Shown piece after piece: positions 17,478 through 30,719 of a stretch of 32,341 nucleotides of DNA. Source of the DNA: Suillus spraguei (lineage: Eukaryota > Basidiomycota > Agaricomycetes > Boletales > Suillaceae); contig JABCPU010000655.1 of NCBI GenBank assembly GCA_016800925.1, forward strand, positions 1-32,341, written 5' to 3'. Positions within the stretch are counted from its first letter, which is position 1. Every line of letters begins with the position of its first letter. The notes beneath the pieces were generated by a model, which was not told the origin of the DNA, made no database searches, and saw only the letters and a list, made by a program, of their open reading frames with translations. A program made the position numbers and the translations under genes.

Positions 17478-20400
17478 ATGGAGGTATTTCAGGTCCTTGG
17501 AAACTCCCTCTGGGCCTGTCTCTTCCAAGTTTCTACGACTCTCCATGGAATCCTCCCATACTCTGAATCAGTCCGAGAACACTTATTGAGCGCTTTGGGT
17601 ATTGTGACGTATGTCTCCTTGATGCCTTCTGCGCCTCCTGGCTTTCCGAGTTCTGGTAATGGTCTCTGGTATACCGCACCTGGAACGATATGGGTTAAAG
17701 AATTTTTACCCATCGGCAATGGGTACTTGGGTGGTGAGTAATGCTTGCTCATAGTCACTGTGATCGCCAAATGATATCCAAAAATTCATAGCTATGTTAC
17801 CTGGTGGTACTAGCCAAGAGGTCACACAACTCAACATCGAGTCTTTATGGTCGGGAGGTCCCTTCCAGGATCCTGTGCGTGTTACACTTTAACGGCCTTC
17901 AGACCAACGTACTTATCCTTCACACAGTCGTACAATGGGGGCAATCACTTACCTTTCCAGCGGTCCAAAATAGCCGGGAAAATGCAAAACATTCGTGAAG
18001 CTATCTTTTCTAGTCCTACAGGGAAAATTGACAGTATGTCTTCAATTTTTTGGTGTAATTGCGCAGCTCTCCTCATTCTGCCATGGAGACATCGACGAGA
18101 TCATGACACCTGGTGACACATATGGTAGGTGGACACATTGTTTTCTTGATTAAATTCTTGCACCTACTATCTATACTCACTGATTTCAATGGTGATTCGC
18201 GCATTTTCCAAAGGTTCATACGCCAGCGCGGGACACTTGGTCGCAACATTGGATTCAACTGGCTCTGTTTCGAAGTATGCAAGGTGGTTGGACCTGGATG
18301 AAGCGGTGTCTCGTACTACCTGGTCTGATGAGAGGACTACTTTTCTCCGTTTGTCCTTCCTTACCTGTGTCGAGGGGCTGTCTGACCACTATACTCAGGG
18401 AATCTTTTTGCTCTCACCCTCTTCAAGCATGTGTACAATACCTGAACAGCACAACCCTCATGTCCTACCAGCTGTGACTTACGCCTACACTGTTGCCGGA
18501 ATCGATGGCCTCCCAGCTCCGAATGTTACCTGCTTGGATGAGAGAACACTGAGTATTAGGAACTACGTCTCCATCCCGGTATGCTTTATGAGATTCTCGC
18601 GCAGGCGCAGGCACCTGGCGGGTTGATCTCGTGTTGCTGTATCTGGGGCATCCCACCTAATGCTACTTTGACCGTCCTTGGTGCATCTGAGGTATGGATC
18701 AACTGGGTCGGAGGAACGAACTACGACATGGCTTCCGGAAACGCAGCTGCCAACTACTCCTTTCAAGGACCAGATCCGCACCACAATCTTGTCACGTTAC
18801 TTTCGTCCGCTAATCGTACATCTTACGCTGATATGTTGAATGAGCATATTGAAGACTATACCTCCCTCGTTTCCCCTTTCTCGCTTTCCTTAGGACAAAC
18901 TCCGGATCTCCATACCCCCACTGATCAAATTCTTGCTAGTTACCGGATTCTGTTGGGGACGCTTACTTGGAATGGGTTCTGTTCAACTATGGAAGATACC
19001 TCCTAGCGAGCAGTGCTAGAGGCACCCTGCCTGCAAATTTACAGGGATTATGGCTGATGGGTATTCGAACCCTTGGGGCGCTGGTGACTGATTTAATGCA
19101 TAGGTTAACCACAATTCTGACCCCCTAATAACAGATTATCGTAAGTACCTCGCTTCCATAGAAGAAGGTATTCTTCTTTCACGTCTAGATTCAACATCAA
19201 CATCCAAATGAACTATTGGGCTGCCGAAATGTCTAATCTGGATGTGACTCGGTCACTCTTTGACTACATTGAGGTAATCAGCATGCTGTTATACCTGACA
19301 CTTGGCTAAAGCTGACCCCTTGTTTTCTGCAGAATACGTGGGGACCTCGCGGCGCGTACACTGCTCAGTTCTGTATAACATTAGCAAAGGATTTGTGACA
19401 CACGGTGAAATGAATGTGCGTTTGCGAAAGACTTGTTCTATAATTCAGTGCATAAACATTTCCAACAGATCTTCGGCCATACTGGTATGAAACTTGGTGG
19501 GAACTCTGCTCAGTGGGCCAATTATCCAGGTACAATGGCTCTCTTAGTTTTCTTACTGAATGAACGCCTATGTTTATGTCCCAAGATCTAATGCTTGGAT
19601 GGTACGTATTCCCCGTTGGGTCTGCAGCGGGCCCAGTCAATTCCATCATAGATGATACATGCATGGATCATTTTGACCACACCAATGATATACAATGGTG
19701 GAAGACGCAAGGATGGCCACTAGTCAAGGTGCTCCACTATGGGTCTTTTAAAAGCCATGTTTAGCTAAATTTTGTTTAGTCTGTTGCTAGCTTTCATCTG
19801 GAGAAGCTCATCGAGGACTTGCATTTCAACGACTCAACCCTTGTTACTGCACCTTGCAATTCACCAGAGCAGGTCCCATTACTTTCGGTCAGCTGGACTC
19901 TGAAAAAATTTGCAAATTTCTGACCATTATGACAGGTTGCGCGCATGCTCAGCAGCTGATATGGCAGCTCTTCAATATAATTGAGAACGGTTTCGAGGTA
20001 GCCGGTGACACGGACACTGCATTTCTAGATGGTGGGAAAACATTTACCTTTCGTGCTGCCCTTTGCTCATGGGATGCACAGCGGTTATTTCAAAACGGCA
20101 GCAGATGGACAAAGGGCTGCGTATCGGGCGGTGGGTCAACTGCAAGGTTGTTATCTTGTCCTTTGTGTATCAATGATATATTAATGTTGTATTCAGAGTG
20201 GAAAGTCGATATGGACATGCCAGACGACACTCACAGACATCTTAGTCATCTGATTGGTGTAAGCCCTTGTTTTTACAGCTATCATCTCGAGCTTACAACT
20301 TTCATTAGTTATACCCCGGTTATGCGATAGCATCTTATTCCCCTGAGTTACAAGGTGGTCTTATGGTCGATGGGACCCCGACGCGTATACCAAAGAACAA

Positions 20401-21035
20401 TTCTGAACGCTGCGGAAACCAGTCTGTTCCATAGAGGCATTGGAAGAGGCCCAGATGCGGATGCAGGATGGGAGAAAGTTTGGAGGGCTGCGGCGTGGGC
20501 GCAGCTTGCAAACCAGACTGAATTTTACAAAGAACTTACTGTAAGAGCCGGTGGTATATCATGCCGCTAATGCTAATCCAATGCAGCACACCATCGAGAG
20601 AAATTTTGCGCCTAACCTCTTTCCATGTACACGTCTGATGGAATCTTCCAGATCGATGCAAATTGGGATATCCTGCCGCTGTTTTGGTAATATGTTCAAG
20701 TTACTTTATCTGGGAAATCTGTCGCTGAACCTTGGATTCAAAACAATAGAATGCACTCCTACAAGCCCCTGACGTTGCGAACATCAACATTCCACTCCAG
20801 GTTACGCTTCTACCTGTTCTGCCTCTCACGTGGTCGACCGGCGAACTGAAGGGCGCGCGCATACGTGGGGAATCACCGTCGACATTGCGTGACTGATGTA
20901 GGCCAACGACAGCAACCTTCACCGTCGATCAGAACGTTGCAGGGAGGGAGAGAGATGTGATAGTGATTATGGTGGGCAGGTTGTGGCACAGTTTAGGAGT
21001 AATGGGGATACAGCCAAACCGTTTCTTCGTTTTAA
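17478..21035 (+). CDS. GH95 family alpha-L-fucosidase, frame-broken
   Basis: Glycoside hydrolase family 95 enzymes remove alpha-1,2-linked fucose (some act on galactose) by an inverting mechanism; fungal members are often secreted. Segments in order: [30 protein letters not shown] (joined over an intron at 17733), [66 protein letters not shown] [39 protein letters not shown] (holding the family's catalytic asparagines), [32 protein letters not shown] with its acid glutamate, [11 protein letters not shown], and [15 protein letters not shown] hydrophobic [17 protein letters not shown] before APPGF may be the signal peptide, but the start is uncertain. Frame breaks occur around 18370, 18580, 19052, 19370, 19586, 19665 and 20134, mostly missing one base of a short run. 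The 3' end is approximate. Confidence 0.82.
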
Positions 21036-21114
21036 GAATGTCAATCTGAACAAAGTGGAATTCTTGCAATCGTGTGCTATTATTATAATGAGATACGTCA
21101 TTAACCGCTCTATC

Positions 21115-21185
21115 GCATTAATGGGGTAGTGGTAACCTGGGTCGTTGCCATCGACCCGCCGGGGGTTCGATTCCCCCTTAATGCA
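21115..21185 (+). tRNA. tRNA-Gly (GCC)
   Basis: A complete 71-base cloverleaf: acceptor arm GCATTAA/TTAATGC with discriminator A, D-arm with GGGT/ACCT, anticodon arm GGTCG-TTGCCAT-CGACC with anticodon GCC, a four-base variable region and T-arm GGGGG-TTCGATT-CCCCC. It lies in inverted orientation to the near-identical gene at 17101-17168, with the fucosidase gene between them. A T6 stretch at 21193-21198 can end transcription. Confidence 0.95.
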
Positions 21186-21192
21186 CGCGGAA

Positions 21193-21198
21193 TTTTTT
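21193..21198 (+). terminator. Pol III T-run behind tRNA-Gly (21115-21185)
   Basis: Six Ts eight bases after the tRNA, a standard RNA polymerase III stop. Confidence 0.7.
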
Positions 21199-21878
21199 GA
21201 GTTCAAGTTTATTTAACATGTACTGAGCGCTTATATCTTTTTCATCATCCACCCGGTTTCATGCATGCACATTGACATTAGACACATGCTTATTGCTCAA
21301 TGCAGCTAGTTTTTAATCCTTCTATGGCTCCACGCATTGTGCAAAGCAAGAACTATCTGTGTAACATGACACCACTGATTCTACGCAACATTCCGACCCA
21401 GTATCGGTTAAAATCCTGCATGTCATATCACTCGGTTGTCCAAAGTCCGTTTATTAGTACCCATGTTGGTTTACTGATCGTCTCCGCTGCATTCCCCTCC
21501 TGACCACCATCACAGAATCATAATTCATTTGTACCTGGTGTCGCCTTGCATCGGAATCTCCAGCGCGCGAAGATGGCACGAGGATGGATTGTCTGCAGTG
21601 GCATCATGACTAGTCTCAGCCTTTGACACATAGTCGACCGTGTGGTGTGAGCCATTTCACACGTGGTGTGCACACAACCGCTGCGCTTCTGTTGCCTAAT
21701 AGTGAGACGGTCAAGTGTAACCCCAAAAATGTAATTATCTTCCAAATCTGCATCTTCATCGGCTGACTCCATGCTATTCATGATAGGCCAGCCATTCCAA
21801 GAACATTAAATAGGTGTGTCTGACGAACTCACCGTTCCTTTTTCACATTAATTCTGGTTATCGTCAGAGTTCCCACTA
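21199..21878. other. Intergenic region before the nucleotidyltransferase
   Basis: About 680 bases with no recognised product. It may hold the promoter and a first exon of the following gene, whose start I could not fix. Confidence 0.35.
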
Positions 21879-23599
21879 GTGAATAACACCAACAACGACA
21901 TTAGTTCAAGTTGGAATGACGAGGGAACCAATACAAGAGACCAGATAATTCGCAAAGTTAGACACATCATCCGATGCAAATTTGGGCGAGATATTTGTGC
22001 AGCCCTATGGAAGCTCAGTATATATGGCGATGCAAGACCTGTCAAAAACAGGAGATGGAGACCTGGATCTTATCGTGCTTGTGAGTTGTTAACAATCAAG
22101 TGCCACTCATGTTCGTGTTGATTGCTGGCAGGATAGCAAGTGGCCACAAGGTTTTTCGCCGGCAATGGACATGAAGCATCTACCTCGTATGTTTCATTCG
22201 TATGACTGAAGTATCAATAATGCTGATATTTAGAGCCATCTACAACACTAGGTAGCATCACTCCGAGTCGACGTCAACGGAAGCTAATCAAATGACAGAA
22301 AACTTGCTTGGATAATGCAACGTGCAGGCTTTACTGACGTTAAAGCAATTCCCTGGGCCCGGGTTCCCATTGGTTCGTCACCACGAATTGCAGGATTGCT
22401 TCAGGCTCCTCACATTCCATCTCGATTTTAGTTAAGCTCACCGATCCTGCATCTGGGCTTCAGGTCGACATAAATGTGAACGAGAGGCTGGGATTGATGA
22501 ATACTGGCCTTATCAAGACATATTGCGATGCTGTACCTAGCCTTCGTTGTCTAATATCCGCCATCAAAAAATGGGCTCGTCCAAGGGCCCTCAATCAACC
22601 CTCTGCTTCTGGAGAACCTCAAACTTTCAATTCCTATGCGTTAGTGCTTATGACGATTGGATGGCTCCAGGTGCAGTTTATATTGTTTCGACTAGATCGT
22701 TCGAACCTTAATGTCTAAGAGACAAGGGACTTAGCTCCGAAACTACAAGCTGGCCTTCAGCCAATGGAATCTAACGAGCATATATTCTGGATGCGGTCAC
22801 TAAAGTCAAAGCAGATACCTTGCGACACACGATATCACAACCCCACGACGTGGGCACCACGCATCGATGCCCTGGACAACCTCGTAGAGCAATGGTTCAG
22901 GTGAGGGACAGCCATGGGACCTTCCATTTTGTGGCTCAGACTTCATTACTCAGGTTCTGGGCTCAATTTCAATTTTCGCGCCATGTGATAGATATCAAGC
23001 GGGGAGGCATATTCCCCGCATTCCACATTTTGAAGGAGCTACGGAACCTGACAATATCACCCGATGCCCTCGATCTGAACCCCACAATAGTTGGTCAAAG
23101 TTTCTCGGTCCGGATGTGGATTCGATGACAATGTTGGAGAGTTATCCTATTTCTGTCGTAGATCCATTCATTCGATCAAAAGTACGTACGTGCGTAGAAA
23201 GAGACAGCTCTTCTCCTCTGACCCGATTTTTTTTTTCAGAACGTCACCAGGGGTATTAGCGGTCAAGCATTGCGGATGTTTCAGGCTGAGTGCGCAGGCG
23301 CTGTTGAGCTATTGAAACTCGGCACCCATATGACGGACATCGTTGACGGATTTGACGTGCTCAAGCAGGATTATGAACATTGGACGGCCAAGCCACAGCA
23401 GAGTGAAAAGGACCCTTACGGCCAGTCTGCAACAGTCCTGAAAGCGCATGCGGAGGTTGATGTTATTCCTCACTGGAAGCTTGTTTCACGACAGTCACCT
23501 GAATTGGTTGATGTTGTGCGACATAGGACTCAAAACGTGATGGCCCGCCCATTGATGGACAGATCTCATCATCAGATACCCTCGAGTCGTCTCATATAG
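21879..23599 (+). CDS. Cid1/Trf4-like nucleotidyltransferase (non-canonical poly(A)/poly(U) polymerase)
   Basis: Family role: adds A or U to RNA 3' ends for RNA turnover or surveillance. The catalytic exon ends at 22080 and reads PYGSSVYMAMQDL followed by GDGDLDLIVL: the GS motif at about 22009-22014 and the two metal-binding aspartates at 22060-22068. After an intron (22081-22131) come DSKWPQGFSPAMDMKHLP, then RKLAWIMQRAGF, LTDPASGLQVDINVNE (third aspartate), GLIKTYCDAVPSLRCLISAIKKW and QTFNSYALVLMTIGWLQ, typical of the central domain. The PAP-associated part holds YPISVVDPFIRSK and ends at the TAG at 23599. One-base breaks are likely near 21995 and 23015 (CCCC). The start is uncertain: the coordinate given opens the frame containing DQIIRKVRHII, with no ATG there, so an upstream exon is expected. 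Confidence 0.82.
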
Positions 23600-24196
23600 C
23601 AAATGAGAAAATTAGTGAGGAAGAAGGCTTTGGGCTAAAACCGTCTTACTTTCAGAAGATTCGTCGTGTGTAGAGAATCCACAGTGGTTGACATGCCTCT
23701 AAAAGTCATTTCATTTGAAAGACACGTTGCACACGAACACGTCCAGAGCTCTTACTGTTACGATGTTACGACAGTTCTTGGAGCATATATAGACACCTTA
23801 CCTCATGGCGTGGGGCAATGTTATGATGGGCACCCGTAGGCCGTGGCGCCCAAACCAGTGCTAACTTCATGATGGTCCAAGCGGATGTCATGAGAAAAAC
23901 AGTATTAATACTGTGAATGCTGTGACGGAGGATATCTAACGGCGACCACATTATATGCGTACAGTGGAGAGGAGAAATCGAGAAATTAGTATATCATGCC
24001 ACTAATATTTTGATATGTATATCATATTGATCAGAAGTAGGCTATTCTGAACTTCTGCTTATGTATGACATCTTATCTAAACTCATAGGCTACTACAGTC
24101 GCCAGACCGACATCACCGCCCCCACTACGTCTCCTCATTCCTTCTCACAGGACAAATAGGTTTCTCTTTATTCAACCTTGTTTCCTTACACCCAAC
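23600..24196. other. Intergenic region before the AGC kinase
   Basis: About 600 bases, AT-rich around 23990-24040, with pyrimidine-rich sequence shortly before the kinase ATG. It is probably 3' end plus promoter; no gene is recognised. Confidence 0.4.
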
Positions 24197-26458
<2,262 letters not shown>

Positions 26459-27271
26459 GCCCCCGCAGTGATCATTTATTATTTGCAGTGCGCTGGCGTG
26501 CTCTCGAAAGAGTTCCGGATAGACTTTTTCGTCCCGGTCCGCTTTGTGTATTTATAAATTCGCATGCATTTTCGCTTCGTGCTGTGTCTTTTCTTTCAAA
26601 TCAGTAGAACTTAACGGCATGTCAATTTTCCTTTCTGTAATCTTCCTGTCTCTTGTACTCGTCTGGTCATGAAAAGTTGATGACTGTATTTTTGATTACT
26701 ATCATCGCTATTTGATTCCGTAGCACGAATCTTGCAGATGCCAATAAAACTTACATCCCCCTTCAATATTTTGCTGTGCGCGCGGATTCTGGCTTCCTTT
26801 GACGCAGGAGTAAGTCCAGACTCGTTTGACAAGATATCCGCGGATAGCAGTCTACTGACATATTCAATTGACAATTGTAAACTTCCCTATAATCCTCCAC
26901 TACTGTTCGATGTTCTTCACACTCTGTCCCGAGCATGGTGAAATCTCACTTTCATTAAGTCAGTATTTGATCCAACCTACACAGGAAGTTGCAAGTCGAG
27001 GAATTGAGTGTGTTAGTGCCTAGGTACGGACTCAGTAACTCGGAGAACCGGGACTTACAGTGCTCTTGCGTTCAGGACTAAGGAAAGTACCTGTATGAAG
27101 GAAGGTTTATACACGATTGCATAGTTGGTATTCCAACAAGCAAACTTCGCCTATACACCGCAGCGACGGGTCGCGCCGCCCATTGCATGTCTGCATGTCA
27201 CATGTTTTGTTTTTCAAAGACCACATGTGAAACTATAACCACCACCATCCTTCAAAACTTCAGACTCCACC
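26459..27271. other. Intergenic region between the two kinase genes
   Basis: About 810 bases with no recognised coding or RNA signal; expected to hold the AGC kinase 3' end and the promoter of the next gene. Confidence 0.4.
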
Positions 27272-28779
27272 ATGGACGACCCCACGCATATCCCATATGA
27301 ATTTCCCCCATTCTACTTTCTCGGTTTCCAGGATGATACAGAAGAAATAGAGGGTTACAAGCCAGGCGGGTATCACCCAGTGTACTTGGGCGACACATTT
27401 CCTTCGCGGGATAACCCAAGGTACCGAATTCTCCACAAGTTAGGGCTGGGATCAATGTCAACGGTCTGGCTCGCCAAAGATACGGTAGAAAAGTCAGCTC
27501 TAACCCACCCATCTTGTGACCTGTTGATTGATTCATACTTGGGACATCCTCATAGTCGCTGCGTGACGCTGAAAATAGTCATTGCCAATCTTTCAAGCGA
27601 CAACAGAGAAACCGCTATTTTACAATGGCTGAGCACTAGATCTCGTGATCATCCCGGCGCTAAACATATTGTTCAACTACGTGATTCCTTTCAGATACAG
27701 GGTCCCAATGGAACGCACCAAGTACTCGTGATGGACGTACTGGGATCCTTATACTCGCTTGTCCCCCAAGCCGTCTTTCATCAGCAATGGTCGAGTGTAT
27801 GCCGTCATATACTAGCTTACTTCACCAGGAAGAAGAGTACATGGCGGTAAGCGGACGGTAGTGGTTCTTTTATATTCTCCAAGAGTACTGACCGCTGCGA
27901 TGAGTCCAGATTTGCACTTCGGGAATATTGGTTTCAAGATACCCGGCATCGACCAATACACAGAGATTGAAATGTATCGACTCATAGGGGAACCAAGATT
28001 GATTCCTGTATTACCACACGATCACTCAGTACCAAGTGATTCTCTTCCGAGGTACCTTGTGTTGGCACCGCAGACCACGCATTATATGCCTAAAGCGTTC
28101 GCAGAGATCCTAAAAGGCAACCTGATGGTGGAGATTATAGATTTCGGTAACGGTTTGTCACCCTTTCCAGGGTACCATAACGGTTAACTAACTCTTACGA
28201 ATACTAGCATTTCGATTACAGAGTGGGAGGCCTCTCAAGCATCCAGACATGCCACGTATCATTCGTCCCCCTGAGCTGACGTTCTACAAGCTATCCAACG
28301 GTCAAGTCAAAGATGAATGGGGCTTGCCCAGCGACGTTTGGTCGATGGCCTGCACGGTAAGGTCTCTTCCTTCCGACTGACGTAGAATGATAACATATTC
28401 TCGCCATGCTAGATATTTGAGATAGCATTCGCAGATGTGATGCTTGTAGGAGGCAGTGACGACGATAACATGCTTATCTATGAGACGATGAGACTCATTG
28501 GCCCATTGCCAGAGCGGTGGAAGCCATATTGGAATTCGAAGCATTTCGAAGACTCTAATGGTATAGTTACGTTGTGGTTGTCGATTACATCACTGACATG
28601 TATTTTTAGGCAACTTCACAATTGGTCTTGACGCAGCATGGAAGGAAAGAATCGGTCCTAGTGAGGACGACGACGACAGTCAGGCTGTGGTAGACTTGCT
28701 GCGTGGCATGTTGTGCTGGGAACCGATGACCCGTCCTACGGCAGCTGCTTTGCTTCGACATCCTTGGCTCGCGACATAA
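27272..28779 (+). CDS. SRPK-like serine/threonine kinase, fungal type
   Basis: Resembles the SR-protein kinase group expanded in mushrooms; the substrate is unknown. The start ATG at 27272 is followed by DDPTHIPYEFPP. EEIEGYKPGGYHPVYLGD is the typical SRPK opening, then YRILHKLGLGSMSTVWLAKD (glycine loop) and VTLKIV with the ATP lysine. The catalytic loop reads VHGDLHFGN and follows an intron at about 27846-27909. Then come IIDFGN (the DFG motif), AFRLQSGRPLKHPDMPRI joined over an intron, GLPSDVWSMAC and the closing MTRPTAAALLRHPWLA, with TAA at 28777-28779. A one-base shift near 27832, just before VHGD, is needed to connect the lobes; the rest reads cleanly through GT-AG introns. The HGD catalytic triad in place of HRD is common in this fungal group. 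Confidence 0.85.
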
Positions 28780-29885
28780 TCATCAAGCTGGGCGAAACTT
28801 GTATCTCCAGTCATGAATGATGATTGAGACATTACCGCTCGGGCTTGTCGATACAAACCAGCAACGATGCGATACGTTCATACAGCCAAGCTAATAACTA
28901 TATTACTCGTAATGCCATGTAATAGATCGACCCGCAAAATACAGTTCTAACTTGAAAAGTATCTTTTAATTCTATCTAGCAATTCCAGAACAAGTTGAGG
29001 ATCAGAGTGTTCCGTAAAGTATAAAACAGACAGGCGTGAAGTTGACAAACTGTATGCCACGAGTCGATTCTGCATGACCCGTGGCCCATTGGCAGGGAAT
29101 ACGCATGACGAAGTAGGGGTACACCCGGTGGTGTCGGTGAAACTCTGATTATCATGAAGTCTTCAAGTCCAATTCTAAATTTCATGTCCCTGTATATACT
29201 TTGCAAATAATCAGTGAGAGACGCAATCAGACGCTCCATTTCAATGGTAATGGGTTTCAACTACCTTTCTGCAACTATCCTGTGGTGCATCCAGGAGGAT
29301 TTAAATAACGAATTACCATACGAAAAATATTAGGACATGGTGAGTGTGTATTGAGCATAGAAAAAGTACAGGGCATTGCCTCCAGGAAATACCGGGACTT
29401 AAACGAGTGTAAGAAGGCAGCCATTCAGGTGAGTTTGGTTCTGTAAATAGGTAGGTGGATGAAAATGAGAATGGGGTGATCCAAAAACAAGGTAACTTGC
29501 GTGGATGACCAAGGACAAGAGCAAACGACAACATAAATGACAAGGGTATTTCCAGAGATTGTGGAGGGAAGTGGTGTGATTTTGGTGACTGATGTGATAA
29601 GATAAAACGACTGATCAAAAGGAAAGACAGCAGGGAAGATGAAGAAGGAATGGCTGAAGTCTTCCAGTTTCTGGACGTTGAACCTGCAAGCTGCGTATGT
29701 CAAGGCATGATACAATGGAATGCCTGAGAAGATGCAGTACATTGCCACAGCCTGTGTTGACATCGACGTAAACATTCTTTCCTTCAAAACCACGGAACGT
29801 CACATCACCTTTGTTCGCCTGGTACCCGCAGAATATAGACCCCCTCCAGTTCCACAACTCAGTCGCCTGGGTCGATGTTCTATCA
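28780..29885. other. Intergenic region between the SRPK-like kinase and Spg1
   Basis: About 1.1 kb. A leftward frame at 28976-29260 (94 residues, containing MERLIASLTDYLQSIYRD) looks moderately protein-like but matches nothing I know. Further leftward frames at 29425-29893 lie directly behind the Spg1 stop and are probably its 3' untranslated region. No gene is claimed. Confidence 0.35.
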
Positions 29886-30719
29886 TTACACATCCACGTA
29901 TATCAGAATGGGTTCTCCAACGCCCTCAATCTCAGGAATGACGCATTTGAGATCGAATGCCTTTGCGAGCACAATTTTGAAGATTTTTTGAACGTTTATC
30001 GACGCAGATGTTGAACAGAAGACCAGCGAAGCATGCATCGCACGAGCAAATCGTTTTGCCTAATCAAATTTGTCACAAGATCACATCATCAAAATGATGT
30101 AAGGACGTACCTGCTTGGTAATCTCCTCCTGCTCGTCTCTTGGGAACGTCGCGAACGTATCAAATTTCGTACCAATGAGAAATGGTATAGCAGTCTGATA
30201 AAAGCAATAAGCGATGCCATTGAACAATATCCTACGAAATATGAACAAACCTTGTTGAATCCTCGAGCCTGGCGGTACCACTCCTTCACCGAATTTAGTG
30301 TTGACTTTCGAGAAAGATCGAACATGAATAGAATCGCCACAGCATCATTACAGACGAGCGGTAGCATGTTAACGAACTCTCGTTGGCCACCCAAATCCCA
30401 TATTGAGAACGTGATGGTCGTACGCCGGACAGAAATCGTTTTCTCCATAAAGTTGACACCTGCAGCCCAACTCATTAGAATGGCATACCGCAATGTAAAA
30501 TATGTCAGGTTCTCACCTAGTGTCTGGATATAATCCTCATCAAAAAGCTTCCTACTACATAACCATGAGACTCGTCTTGCCAATCTGTGAATCTCCAACC
30601 ATCCCAACTTTGATAACTACGCTATTCTTCTCTTCGTTGTTCTCCAGCATTGGATGCGGGTTCTGACCACTAGGGCCAGCAATTGAGGATGAGGATGCCG
30701 AACTCGTAGGCGGGGACAT
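29886..30719 (-). CDS. Septation GTPase, Spg1/Tem1 family
   Basis: Ras-like GTPase at the head of the septation initiation / mitotic exit network at the spindle pole body. The ATG at 30719 begins a serine-rich leader, then VVIKVGMVGDSQIGKTSLM (G1, with the family-typical GDSQIGKTSL), DEDYIQTLGVNFMEKTI across an intron, IWDLGGQREFVNMLP (G3 with GG and Q), LFMFDLSRKSTLNSVKEWY, FLIGTKFDTF (G4, TKFD rather than NKxD, as in Spg1/Tem1) and SASINVQKIFKIVL (G5). Introns are at 30516-30460, 30250-30195 and 30110-30060. Between TSLM and FDEDY about 13 bases replace the expected 18, giving stops and a frame break near 30550. The C-terminus is ILIYVDV with TAA at 29886-29888. Apart from that break the gene looks functional. 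Confidence 0.88.

Noticed and set aside
28976..29893. Three leftward frames between the SRPK-like kinase and Spg1 as genes
   Set aside because: No known motif; those after 29425 directly follow the Spg1 stop and fit a 3' untranslated region.
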